DNA from: Vulcanimicrobiota bacterium
GTDB lineage: Bacteria; Vulcanimicrobiota; Vulcanimicrobiia; Vulcanimicrobiales; Vulcanimicrobiaceae
Direction: 5' to 3'
Length of the DNA: 29,346 nt
NCBI GenBank assembly: GCA_027306845.1
Contig: DAHUYY010000001.1
Span: 1 to 29,346, forward strand
Part shown: piece after piece, positions 1 to 7,768 of the stretch
Layout: the number at the start of each line of letters is the position of its first letter
How positions within the stretch are numbered: the stretch's first letter is position 1
Notes under the pieces: model-generated
Databases searched by the model: none
What the model saw: only the letters and a program-made list of their open reading frames with translations
What the model was told of the DNA's origin: nothing
Made by a program: the position numbers and the translations under genes

Positions 1-374
1 TAGACCCGATCGCGCACGCTCTCCGCGGCACGACGCTGCACGTCGGAGAGGCCGCCGCGCAATTTCTCGAGCGCGCGCTCGCCCTTTCCTCCGAGCCCTA
101 AATCCGCGACCAGCGACGACCCGGCGATGAAGAGCGCCTGGATTTCCTCATCGCCGAACTGCAGCAAAGCCCGGCGATAGCCCTCGCTTAAGGCGATGCC
201 GCCGTTAGCACCACGTTCGGCGAAGACCGGCACGCCGGCGGCGGCGAGCGAATCGACATCGCGATAGACCGTGCGCTCGGAGATCTCCAATTTCGCTGCG
301 AGTTCGCGAGCCGTGCAGCGCGGCCGCGCCTGGAGCAGCAGCAGTAATTCGAGGAGTCGATCGGCCTTCACCAC
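1..374 (-). CDS. YafY/WYL-type helix-turn-helix transcriptional regulator (partial, C-terminus beyond window)
   Basis: Probable repressor of the divergent VOC gene. Reading leftward from GTG at 374 (or the adjacent in-frame GTG at 371), the protein opens with a DeoR/YafY-like winged helix: the stretch around LLELLLLQARPRCTARELA followed by the recognition-helix motif ISERTVYRDVDSLAAAGVPV and a GGIAL wing. This is the classic N-terminus of WYL-domain regulators. After residue ~75 comes the linker (FGDEEIQALFIAGSSL) that normally leads to the WYL ligand-sensing domain, which lies outside the window. About 124 codons are visible against a usual ~230-320. No ATG is available near the start; the two GTG codons are the natural choice. 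A perfect palindrome 17 nt upstream is a good candidate for its autoregulatory operator. Family assignment is confident; ligand unknown. Confidence 0.85.
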   Translation of the reverse strand, partial: MVKADRLLELLLLLQARPRCTARELAAKLEISERTVYRDVDSLAAAGVPVFAERGANGGIALSEGYRRALLQFGDEEIQALFIAGSSLVADLGLGGKGERALEKLRGGLSDVQRRAAESVRDRV

Positions 375-390
375 GGTAGATTTGCAAATA

Positions 391-405
391 TGACAGTATC
401 TGTCA
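391..405. promoter_or_regulatory. Palindromic operator in the regulator/VOC divergent intergenic region
   Basis: TGACAG-TAT-CTGTCA is a perfect 6+3+6 inverted repeat. It is the only obvious dyad in the 83-bp gap between the divergent YafY-like regulator (start 374) and the VOC gene (start 458). Its position suits control of both promoters by the regulator. That the regulator binds here is inferred from position and symmetry. Confidence 0.65.
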
Positions 406-457
406 AGTATCGCCGGCTACGATAGCCCGCAGTTACCACGCTGAAGGAGAACGACCC

Positions 458-823
458 ATGGAAACGACCTCATCGATCGTTCGCGCAACCGGAATCGATT
501 GCGTGTGCTATCTCGCAAAAGATTTCAATCGCGCGAAGTCCTTTTACACCGACGTGCTCGGCTTACGTGCCGTGCAAGAGAGCGAGAGCTGGACCGAATT
601 CGAGCTCGCCGACGGCTCCGCGTTCGCGATCGCGCATATGCCCGATAAATGGTATCCCGGTGGTGGAACGATGTTCGCCGTTTCCGATATTGAAGCTGCT
701 CTCGCACAGGTTCGCGCTTCGGGCGTTACGATCTTAAGCGAGATTCAGGATTATCCGCCCTGTCGAACGGTCTGGTGCTCCGATACCGAGGGTAATATCT
801 TCGCCCTGCACCAGCGTCGTTAG
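458..823 (+). CDS. VOC-fold (glyoxalase/bleomycin-resistance/dioxygenase superfamily) protein
   Basis: A 121-residue protein with one vicinal-oxygen-chelate module pair: the N-terminal half carries the typical pattern IDCVCYLAKDFNRAKSFYTD followed by VLGL and an EFELADGSAFAI strand, and the C-terminal half has MFAVSDIEAALAQVRASGV and closes with the characteristic D-(T)EGNIFALHQ strand. Members are metal-dependent lyases/dioxygenases or drug-binding proteins; the substrate cannot be read from sequence. The start is supported by GAAGGAGA about 8 nt upstream of the ATG. It is divergently transcribed from a YafY-type regulator with a shared palindromic operator, so it is probably induced by a small electrophile or aromatic ligand (inference). 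Its stop overlaps by 4 nt the end of the converging TMEM175-like pseudogene. Confidence 0.88.
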   Translation: METTSSIVRATGIDCVCYLAKDFNRAKSFYTDVLGLRAVQESESWTEFELADGSAFAIAHMPDKWYPGGGTMFAVSDIEAALAQVRASGVTILSEIQDYPPCRTVWCSDTEGNIFALHQRR

Positions 824-1466
824 GAAACCCCTTCCCGCACGTCGCGCTTCGGTCGATTCCGGAGACGATTCCAGAGCGCAACCACCAGGCGGCCGCCTCC
901 GCCGTAGCCCACGACCATCGCAAGCGGGACCAACGAGAGCTATGCGGGGCCCCTCGTTGCCGCCCAATACGTGCCGATCGATAAGAGCAGCGCGGAGAGC
1001 AACGCGGACGCGATGACCCTGACGATCCGCGCTCTTCCCGCATCGTCGAGAAAGGCGCCTCGACGACGATAGCTGCGCGTCGTCATCGCGGCACTCAGCA
1101 CGAAATTTATTGCCAAGGTGGCAAAATATAACTCCGTGCCGATGACGCTATCGCTTAATGTCGCCGCATGAGCGCTGATCTGCATGAAGTAGGTCAATAG
1201 TGCGACGGTGGCGAGCCACGAAAATTTATCAGGATGTTTATCGTATCGGGATAGAAGACGACGCGAAAGATCCGATAGTGCGACCACCACATGAGCGCGA
1301 CGATGGAAAAGGTAAAGAGATAATAGAGAAACCAAGAGGGATTGCTTACCAGCGCGATCGCGTGGCTCGGTATCACCAGCCCGAACGTGAGCTCGGCGAG
1401 GCTGAAGCCGATGACGATATCGCAAAAGGCTTCGAGCCGATGGACGAGATGTTCGTCGCGCTCCAT
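820..1466 (-). pseudogene. TMEM175/DUF1211-like potassium channel, broken by a frameshift and an in-frame TAG
   Basis: The reading frame starts at ATG 1466 with RLEAFCDIVIGFSLAEL, resembling the RxEAFSD entry helix of bacterial TMEM175 (DUF1211) channels, and continues through a WW-rich second helix to INILINF. At the A4 run 1221-1224 (T4 on the coding strand) the frame breaks; adding one T joins INF to SWLATVALLTYFMQI in the next frame. That frame carries three more helices, reaches TAG at 940-942, and continues after it with another hydrophobic helix (LSLVPLAMVVGYGGGG) to TAA at 820-822. The rejoined product would be ~215 residues with six helices, as expected for the family. Two independent lesions argue for real decay, though a base-calling error at the homopolymer cannot be excluded. 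It lies 4 nt after the ACT gene as the last member of that operon. Confidence 0.6.
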
Positions 1467-1470
1467 AATC

Positions 1471-1860
1471 TTAAAGCGCGGCGTCGCCTAAAAGCGCGCG
1501 CGCCCGTTCGTTATTGTCGGTGCTAATTGCGACGACGGCGAAGCCCTCGTCGCGCCGGACGTGATGGAGCGAACGAATATTACTCTCCGCATCGCCGAGC
1601 CGTCGCGAGACGCCGGCGAGCGCACCGGGGCGATCTTCGATCCGCGCGAGCAGCACGTCGTCGGTCACGGCGGGGTGCCCCGCATCGGCGAGCGCGGCGA
1701 GCGCCTCACTTTCGCGTTCGACTTCGAGCCGAACCAGCGCCGCACTGCCGTGCGATTCAACGACAATCGCATGAATATCGACCCCGCGAGCGGCCAGCAC
1801 CTCGGTGATCTCCGCCAACAGCCCCGGCCGATTCGGGACGATCGCTCTCAGGCTTTGCAT
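1471..1860 (-). CDS. Tandem ACT-domain protein
   Basis: A stand-alone regulatory protein of 129 residues made almost entirely of two ACT modules. The first (residues ~1-65) reads LRAIVPNRPGLLAEITEVLA then GVDIHAI; the second (~68-129) reads LLARIEDRPGALAGVSRRL then NIRSLHHV. The NRPGLL and DRPGAL loops are the classic ligand-binding turns of ACT domains, which usually bind amino acids such as serine, glycine, phenylalanine or histidine. No catalytic domain is attached. The ATG follows AAGGAGG at close spacing and overlaps the 3' end of the decarboxylase gene by 13 nt, so the two are translationally linked. The context suggests an amino-acid sensor acting on, or for, the decarboxylase (inference). 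Confidence 0.85.
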   Translation of the reverse strand: MQSLRAIVPNRPGLLAEITEVLAARGVDIHAIVVESHGSAALVRLEVERESEALAALADAGHPAVTDDVLLARIEDRPGALAGVSRRLGDAESNIRSLHHVRRDEGFAVVAISTDNNERARALLGDAAL

Positions 1861-2972
1861 GCATCCTCCTTCTCGCGCGATGTGGCGAGTTCGGCGACGA
1901 ACGCATCGATCTGCTCGCGCCCCACATTCGGCAACACTAAGACGTGCGAAATATCACCGGCGGTGGCGAGTTGCCAACGTCGCTGCAACTCCGGGGAGAC
2001 CCGCGGCAGCACCACCGTGATGGCGTTCGGGTTGCGCCAGGCCGGCACCCCGATCCCGACGAGCCGTTCCACCAGATACTGCGCGTTTGCTAACGAACGG
2101 GCGAGCCGCTCTCGGAGCCCGGATTCACCGAGCTGCTGCAGGCGATACCACAGCATGAGCGGGGAGAAGCCGCTTCGCGAGCCGGTGATCGTGGTGTCGA
2201 GGCTACCGATATAGTCGATCGTCCGCGCGATGCGCTGAACGTTGTGCTTGCGCGCGATAACGATGCCGCAGGGGATCGGTGCGCCCAAAAACTTGTGCCC
2301 GCTAATGGCGACGGAATCGGCGCCGTCGGCGAAATCCCATGCCGGTCGCGGCTCGAGATAGGCGGCGTATCCACCGGCGAGCGCGGCATCGGAATGAATG
2401 TACCGCTCGCGGATCGCCATGCGATCCATCATCGCGGCAATGCGCCCGATATCGTCGCGCGCCTCCGTCATCGTCGTGCCGATATTGGCAAATATAATCG
2501 GCGGTCGGTCGCGATGAATTTTGAGCGTTTCGAGGAGATCGTCGTAATCGATCTCGCCATTGCTTTGCGAGCGGATCGTAATATGCCGCATTCCCAAGAA
2601 ATGTAGGTTTTTCGCAACGCTGTAGTGGGTCGCTTCGGAATAGTACACGATGCCGTCGGGGTGGAGTTCGCGCGCCAAATAGAGCCCGTAGAGATTACCC
2701 TCGGTGCCGCCGTTGGTCACATATCCCCACCAATCATCCTGCGGCGCCCGCGTCGCCGCGGCGAAGAACGCGACGACCTCCCGTTCGCACTCGCGCGTAT
2801 GGACTCGATAGGTGCCTTGAGCGAACGGATCGCCGATGTTGTTGATCGGGAACGCCATGAAGCGCTCGATCTCGGAGTAATCGAAGTCCTTTGCAGCCGG
2901 GTAGCCGAGCGAATCTTCATTCGCCGACTTCAGCTCCTCAAATAACCGATCGAGGCGTTCCATCAGGGACAT
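1848..2972 (-). CDS. hdc: PLP-dependent histidine decarboxylase-like enzyme
   Basis: A 374-residue group II PLP decarboxylase closely resembling the short bacterial histidine decarboxylases of enterobacteria (~378 aa), which release CO2 from histidine to give histamine. Shared landmarks: GYPAAKDFDY near residue 23, FPINNIGDPF at 41, YVTNGGTEGN at 84-93, THYSVAK at 105-111 with the cofactor-stacking His106, NGEIDYDDL, FANIGTTM at 151, the Asp185 that pairs with the pyridine nitrogen (HSDAA), SGHKFLGAPIPCGIV with the Schiff-base Lys217, and TITGSRSG near 251. Plant-type serine decarboxylases share this fold and many motifs, so serine/ethanolamine chemistry is the main alternative. It starts 41 nt after acnA on the same strand and overlaps the tandem ACT gene. 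All catalytic residues appear present. Confidence 0.82.
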   Translation of the reverse strand: MSLMERLDRLFEELKSANEDSLGYPAAKDFDYSEIERFMAFPINNIGDPFAQGTYRVHTRECEREVVAFFAAATRAPQDDWWGYVTNGGTEGNLYGLYLARELHPDGIVYYSEATHYSVAKNLHFLGMRHITIRSQSNGEIDYDDLLETLKIHRDRPPIIFANIGTTMTEARDDIGRIAAMMDRMAIRERYIHSDAALAGGYAAYLEPRPAWDFADGADSVAISGHKFLGAPIPCGIVIARKHNVQRIARTIDYIGSLDTTITGSRSGFSPLMLWYRLQQLGESGLRERLARSLANAQYLVERLVGIGVPAWRNPNAITVVLPRVSPELQRRWQLATAGDISHVLVLPNVGREQIDAFVAELATSREKEDACKA

Positions 2973-3013
2973 GCGACGAACCCTAGCCTGCCGAGCCTTG
3001 CGCTATGCCGCGC

Positions 3014-5767
3014 TTAGCTCTTCGAAGCCGCACGTAGTTGACGCAGCACGTACTGGAGAATTCCGCCGTGCCGATAATACTCCGCCTCATCGGGGGTATC
3101 GATGCGCACGCGGGCCTTAAAATGCACCGACTTGCCGCTTTGCGGATCGGTCGCCTTCACCTGGACCTCCATGCGCGGCTTCACTCCCCCGGAGATGCCG
3201 AGAATTTCAACGATCTCTTCGCCGCTTAATGCATAGCTGCCGGCGTTTTCTCCGTTGATAAATTCAAGCGGCAGTACGCCCATACCGATGAGGTTGCTGC
3301 GATGGATGCGCTCGAACGATTCGGCGATGACCGCGCGCACGCCAAGCAACGCCGGGCCCTTCGCCGCCCAATCGCGCGAGGAACCCGAACCGTATTCTTT
3401 ACCGGCGATTATGACCAACGGCGTTCCGTCTTTCTTGTAACGCATCGCGGCATCGAAAATCGACATCTGCTCGCCGTTCGGTAGGTAGCGCGTCACGCCG
3501 CCCTCGACGCCGGGAACCAAAGCGTTGCGCAAGCGAATGTTCGCAAACGTACCGCGCATCATCACTTCGTGGTTGCCGCGACGCGCGCCGTAGGAGTTGA
3601 AATCCGCCGGCTCGATGCCGCGTTCGACGAGATATTTCGCCGCCGGTGAGTTCTTCGCAATCGATCCCGCCGGAGAGATATGATCGGTGGTGACCGAGTC
3701 GCCGAGGACCGCGAGCACGCGCGCGCCGACGATATCGGTTGTCGCACCCGGCTCGGCGGGCATGCCGTCGAAATACGGAGGGTTCTTAACGTACTCCGAT
3801 TTCGGATCCCAGGCGTACCGTTCGCTTGCAGCGACGGCGAGGTTCGCCCAATTCGCGTCGCCGCGGAAGACGTCGGCGTAGCGCGATTTGAACATTTCGT
3901 CGGTGACGCATTGTGTGACGACGCGCGCGACCTCTTCGTTCGAAGGCCAAATATCGCGCAGATAGACGGGTTTCCCGTCGCTTCCCGTGCCGAGCGGCTC
4001 GTTCGTGAGATCGATATCGAGCCGGCCCGCCAACGCATACGCAACGACCAGCGGCGGCGAGGCGAGATAGTTCGCCCGCACCTGCGCGTGGATGCGCCCT
4101 TCAAAATTGCGATTACCCGAGAGCACCGCGCCGACAAAGAGATTGCGCTCCGAGATCGCCTCGCTGACCTCGGTCGGCAGAGGCCCCGAGTTGCCGATAC
4201 AGGTCGTGCAACCGTAGCCGACGAGATTGAACCCAAGCGCGTCGAGCGAGCGCTGGAGATCGGCCTTCGCTAAATAATCGGTTACGACTTTGCTTCCCGG
4301 CGCGAGCGAGGTTTTCACCCACGGTTTCTGCTTGAGCCCGCGCTCCACGGCGCGTTTTGCAAGCAATCCGGCCGCGACGAGCACCGAGGGATTACTGGTA
4401 TTGGTGCAACTGGTAATCGCCGCGATGACGACCGACCCGTCGGCGAGTTCGGCCGGCCCTTCGGCGAGCGCGACGCCGCCGTTTCCGCCCTCGTTCTGCA
4501 TCCGTTCGGCACCGCGATTCGCAGGCGTGCGCGTCTTCGCATACTCGGCAAATGCGTCGTTAAAAGACGATTTCACGTCGCCGAGACGGACGCGGTCCTG
4601 CGGACGGCGCGGGCCGGCGAGGCTCGGTTCGACGGTGCCGAGATCGAGCACCAGCGTATCGCTATACTGCGGCTCGGGTGCGTCGTCGGTGCGGAAGAGT
4701 CCCTGCGCGCGCGCGTAGGCTTCGACTAGCGCGATATGTTCGGGCGCGCGCCCCGTGAGCCGCATATATTCCAGCGTCCGATCGTCGATGGGAAACATCG
4801 CAACCGTCGAACCGAACTCCGGCGACATGTTGCCGATCGTCGTCCGGTCGGCGACCGGCAGTCGGCTTAAACCCGTCCCGTAAAACTCGACGAACTTCCC
4901 GACGACGCCCTTCTTACGAAGCATCTGCGTTACCGTCAGCACTAAATCCGTTGCCGTGACGCCTTCGCGAAGCGCACCTTCGAGTTTGAAACCGATAACT
5001 TCCGGAATCAACATCGTCACCGGCTGCCCCAACATCGCGGCTTCGGCCTCGATCCCACCGACGCCGAAGGCAAGAACCCCTAATCCGTCGACCATCGTCG
5101 TGTGCGAATCGGTGCCGACCGCGCTATCGGGGTAGGCCACGGCAGTCGCCGGATCGTAGGCAACCCCGGCTCCGCCGGCTCCGAAAATGACGCGCGCGAG
5201 ATATTCGATGTTGACTTGATGGACGATGCCGGTATCCGGCGGAACGGCGCGGAAATTCGCGAGCGCGGATTGCCCCCACTTCAAGAATGCGTAGCGTTCG
5301 CGATTGCGCTCGAATTCGATCTCGGCATTGCGATCCGCTGCATCGGCAGTACCGAAGCGATCGACCTGTACCGAGTGGTCGATGACGAGTTCGACCGGCT
5401 GCAACGGGTTAATCGCGTTGGGGTCGCCACCCATCGCCGCCATCGCATCGCGCATCGCGGCGAGATCGACGACGCACGGAACGCCGGTAAAATCTTGTAA
5501 GAGCACGCGAGCCGGGCGAAACGCGATCTCTTTTTCGGAGTGCGTACGCGGGCTCCAGCGAGCGAGCGCTTCGATATCGGCTTTCGTTACCGAACGGCCG
5601 TCTTCAAAACGCAGAAGATTCTCTAAAAGAATCTTGATCGAATAGGGTAACGTCGCGAGATCGGCGAGCCCCGCTTCATGCAATGCGGCGAGGCGGTAAT
5701 AGGTGTAGGATCGGTCGTCGACGCGCAGCGTGCCGACGGCGTTAAAGCTTGATTTTTGAGCGCTCAT
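3014..5767 (-). CDS. acnA: Aconitate hydratase A
   Basis: A full-length 917-residue AcnA/IRP-type aconitase, which interconverts citrate and isocitrate in the TCA cycle through a [4Fe-4S] cluster. The three cluster cysteines are visible: Cys454 in ITSCTNTSNPSVL, and Cys520 and Cys523 in GYGCTTCIGNSGPL. Other family hallmarks are QDFTGVPCVVDLAAMRDA at ~91, VGTDSHTTM near 217, the swivel-domain block DHISPAGSI, FNSYGARRGNHEVMMRGTFA and the substrate-binding GKEYGSGSSRDWAAKG near the C-terminus. The start ATG overlaps the rnd stop as ATGA, so it is translationally coupled. Length and domain order are standard. Placement after rnd and TVP38 suggests one transcript; the functional link between them is not obvious. 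Confidence 0.98.
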   Translation of the reverse strand: MSAQKSSFNAVGTLRVDDRSYTYYRLAALHEAGLADLATLPYSIKILLENLLRFEDGRSVTKADIEALARWSPRTHSEKEIAFRPARVLLQDFTGVPCVVDLAAMRDAMAAMGGDPNAINPLQPVELVIDHSVQVDRFGTADAADRNAEIEFERNRERYAFLKWGQSALANFRAVPPDTGIVHQVNIEYLARVIFGAGGAGVAYDPATAVAYPDSAVGTDSHTTMVDGLGVLAFGVGGIEAEAAMLGQPVTMLIPEVIGFKLEGALREGVTATDLVLTVTQMLRKKGVVGKFVEFYGTGLSRLPVADRTTIGNMSPEFGSTVAMFPIDDRTLEYMRLTGRAPEHIALVEAYARAQGLFRTDDAPEPQYSDTLVLDLGTVEPSLAGPRRPQDRVRLGDVKSSFNDAFAEYAKTRTPANRGAERMQNEGGNGGVALAEGPAELADGSVVIAAITSCTNTSNPSVLVAAGLLAKRAVERGLKQKPWVKTSLAPGSKVVTDYLAKADLQRSLDALGFNLVGYGCTTCIGNSGPLPTEVSEAISERNLFVGAVLSGNRNFEGRIHAQVRANYLASPPLVVAYALAGRLDIDLTNEPLGTGSDGKPVYLRDIWPSNEEVARVVTQCVTDEMFKSRYADVFRGDANWANLAVAASERYAWDPKSEYVKNPPYFDGMPAEPGATTDIVGARVLAVLGDSVTTDHISPAGSIAKNSPAAKYLVERGIEPADFNSYGARRGNHEVMMRGTFANIRLRNALVPGVEGGVTRYLPNGEQMSIFDAAMRYKKDGTPLVIIAGKEYGSGSSRDWAAKGPALLGVRAVIAESFERIHRSNLIGMGVLPLEFINGENAGSYALSGEEIVEILGISGGVKPRMEVQVKATDPQSGKSVHFKARVRIDTPDEAEYYRHGGILQYVLRQLRAASKS

Positions 5768-6939
5768 GATACGAGCGTTACTTTCGGCTCCCCTTTTGCA
5801 TAGCCCTCGACGACAATTCGCGTGTCACCCGACAAAAGTCTCCATAATGGCTCGACCACGAGCGCGGTACGCCATGCCGAGAGCCCGAGCAGCTCGCCGA
5901 GTTCCTCGGCGCTCGCGGGTGCTTCGCGTGCGGCGCGCTCGAGAGCGGCACGCGTCACCAGGAGCCCCTGCGGCAAGCCGGCGTCGCGGGCGGCCTCGCC
6001 GACGGCGACCCCCAGCAGCGTCGCGAGCGTCTCGCGATCGGAGCCGAGCGGCCGGTGCGGGCGTTCGGGCAATTCGTCCTCTGGGATCGCTTCGCCGCGC
6101 TCGACCGCCGCGAGAAAACGCATGCCGAAATTCCTTCGCGCGTTGCTCTCCAAGCGTCGCAATTGCGCGAGATCGTCGAGATGTTTCGGGCGTAATTGTG
6201 CGATACCGCCGACGACATCGTCGGGGACCACGAACTTCGGTGGAATGTCACGTTCTTTCGCTATTGCGTCGCGTTCGGCGACGACTTCGGCGAGAACGCC
6301 GAGTTCGCGTCGGTTCATGCGCACCGCACCGGGAATTTTCATATACGCGCGCCGCAGATCGAAACGATATTTTTCGGGATTCGCTAACGCGATGCATTCT
6401 TGTTCGCACCACGATTCGCGCCCCCGTTCGCTCAATTTTTGCTGCAATGCATCGTGCATGGGGAGCAAGTGAATGACGTCGTCAACAAGATATTCCATCT
6501 GCTTCTCGCTCAACGGTCGCGTCGACCAATCGCTGACGGTCTGCGTCTTTGCGAGCCGAACTCCAACGAGATCGCGCACGAGATCGGCGAGCGATATCTG
6601 CATGCCGTAACCGAGAAACGAAGCCGCGACCTGCGTATCGAAGAGCTTCGGCGGTACGCTTCCGAAACGCTCGGCGAAGATCTTGAGATCGCTTTGCAGT
6701 GCGTGGCCGACAACGGTGATGCGTTCGAGAGCGGCAACGAGCGGTTGCAAATCGATCCCCGGCGCGAGCGGATCGACGATCGCCGTGTATCCCGGCAGCG
6801 CGAGTTGCAACACCATCAAACGCGGGGCGTAACTGCGCTCGGCATGGAATTCCGTATCGAGCCCAACCCGTTCGCTGCCCTCGAGGCGCGCGCAAAGAGC
6901 GGCGATGCCGGCGGCGTCGACGATGAGTTCGTTCGTCAC
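5764..6939 (-). CDS. rnd: Ribonuclease D-like 3'-5' exonuclease with HRDC domain
   Basis: A 391-residue DEDDy exonuclease that trims the 3' ends of tRNA precursors and other small RNAs. Motif Exo I is GLDTEFHAE (Asp28, Glu30), Exo II is VGHALQSDLKIF (Asp84) and Exo III is YLVDDVIHL (Tyr150, Asp154), all intact. The middle (roughly 205-285) is a helical HRDC domain, containing RRELGVLAEVVAERDAIA and a PDDVV segment as in other RNase D proteins; a weaker second helical repeat fills the C-terminus. The ATG overlaps the TVP38 stop (ATGA), and the stop overlaps the acnA start in the same way, so it is the middle of a tightly coupled trio. Length is close to that of E. coli RNase D (375). Confidence 0.93.
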   Translation of the reverse strand: MTNELIVDAAGIAALCARLEGSERVGLDTEFHAERSYAPRLMVLQLALPGYTAIVDPLAPGIDLQPLVAALERITVVGHALQSDLKIFAERFGSVPPKLFDTQVAASFLGYGMQISLADLVRDLVGVRLAKTQTVSDWSTRPLSEKQMEYLVDDVIHLLPMHDALQQKLSERGRESWCEQECIALANPEKYRFDLRRAYMKIPGAVRMNRRELGVLAEVVAERDAIAKERDIPPKFVVPDDVVGGIAQLRPKHLDDLAQLRRLESNARRNFGMRFLAAVERGEAIPEDELPERPHRPLGSDRETLATLLGVAVGEAARDAGLPQGLLVTRAALERAAREAPASAEELGELLGLSAWRTALVVEPLWRLLSGDTRIVVEGYAKGEPKVTLVS

Positions 6940-7667
6940 GGGGTTGCAATCGGCGAAGGCGGAGGCGTCGAAGGAAGCGGCGTCGGTCGAACGCGCCGGA
7001 AGTGAATGTGGAACGGGTGAGCGTGCTTATCGATATACACTTTGGCCCGACGTTCGTAACGTCGCATCGCATTCCCCGCGCGGCGTTCGTACCCGTGCAC
7101 CAGGATCGTCACGCGATCTCCGCCGATCGCCAGCAGCGTGCAGATGGGGATCGCGACGGCGCACATCGTGTAGATCTGCCGGATGAGCGGGACGCGCATC
7201 ACCGCCGCCGTTGCGGTGGCAACGGTCCCGCCGAAACCCGGAATCACGCGAACGCAGATGAGAAACATCGGCGATCCCGGCTTAAAGCGCCGAGTCCACG
7301 CGGGCAGACGTTTGAGATAGGCATCGAGATCGAGCAGGTGGGTGGCGTGCCGGTTCACCCAATATCCCAACATGGCCGCAAGGACGAGCCCGACCGCGTT
7401 GATGACCGAACCCCAGAGCGGCCCGAAGATCGCGCCGTTCATCACGGCCAGGGCGTCGGTCACCGAGAACGGCGCCGAGGCGACGATTGCAAAGACGATC
7501 GTCGCCATCGGATAGGCCCAGCCGCCGATCGACCGGATAAAGCGATCGACCTCCGGTTGGTACCGAATGACGAGGGCCGCCAGGGTGAACGAGAGCAGCA
7601 ACAGGGCGATACCCCCGACTTTGCGCAGAAGGCGTGGCCGCTCGCTCGAATCGGAAGTCGCGCTCAT
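6936..7667 (-). CDS. TVP38/TMEM64-family (VTT/SNARE-associated) inner-membrane protein
   Basis: A 243-residue integral membrane protein of the DedA-like TVP38/TMEM64 superfamily. An N-terminal anchor (KVGGIALLLLSFTLAALVI) precedes the VTT core: FAIVASAPFSVTDALAVMNGAIFG, GSVINAVGLVLAAMLGYWVNR, and the re-entrant segment FLICVRVIPGFGGTVATATA with its R-x-IPG signature, then a last helix around TMCAVAIPICTLLAIGG. Homologues act as lipid scramblases or in membrane homeostasis; the specific role here is unknown. The C-terminus is odd: a basic stretch (RRAGNAMRRYERRAKVY) and a histidine/proline-rich tail ending in PLPSTPPPSP, whose coding sequence runs into the rnd start. Divergent from the ABC importer at 7769. 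Confidence 0.88.
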   Translation of the reverse strand: MSATSDSSERPRLLRKVGGIALLLLSFTLAALVIRYQPEVDRFIRSIGGWAYPMATIVFAIVASAPFSVTDALAVMNGAIFGPLWGSVINAVGLVLAAMLGYWVNRHATHLLDLDAYLKRLPAWTRRFKPGSPMFLICVRVIPGFGGTVATATAAVMRVPLIRQIYTMCAVAIPICTLLAIGGDRVTILVHGYERRAGNAMRRYERRAKVYIDKHAHPFHIHFRRVRPTPLPSTPPPSPIATP

Positions 7668-7768
7668 CCCGCCCTAATGCGCGCTCGGAGCTGCTCTCTC
7701 CCTGTCGATCCGCCGCCGATTGCCGTGCCCGGAAGGCGCGCATGCGAAGATCGGATAACGGGAGCCGA

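Noticed and set aside
3680..4273. Plus-strand ORFs inside acnA (also 4290-4718 and 5102-5500)
   Set aside because: Mirror frames of a high-GC gene; low-complexity Arg/Ala composition and no ribosome sites.
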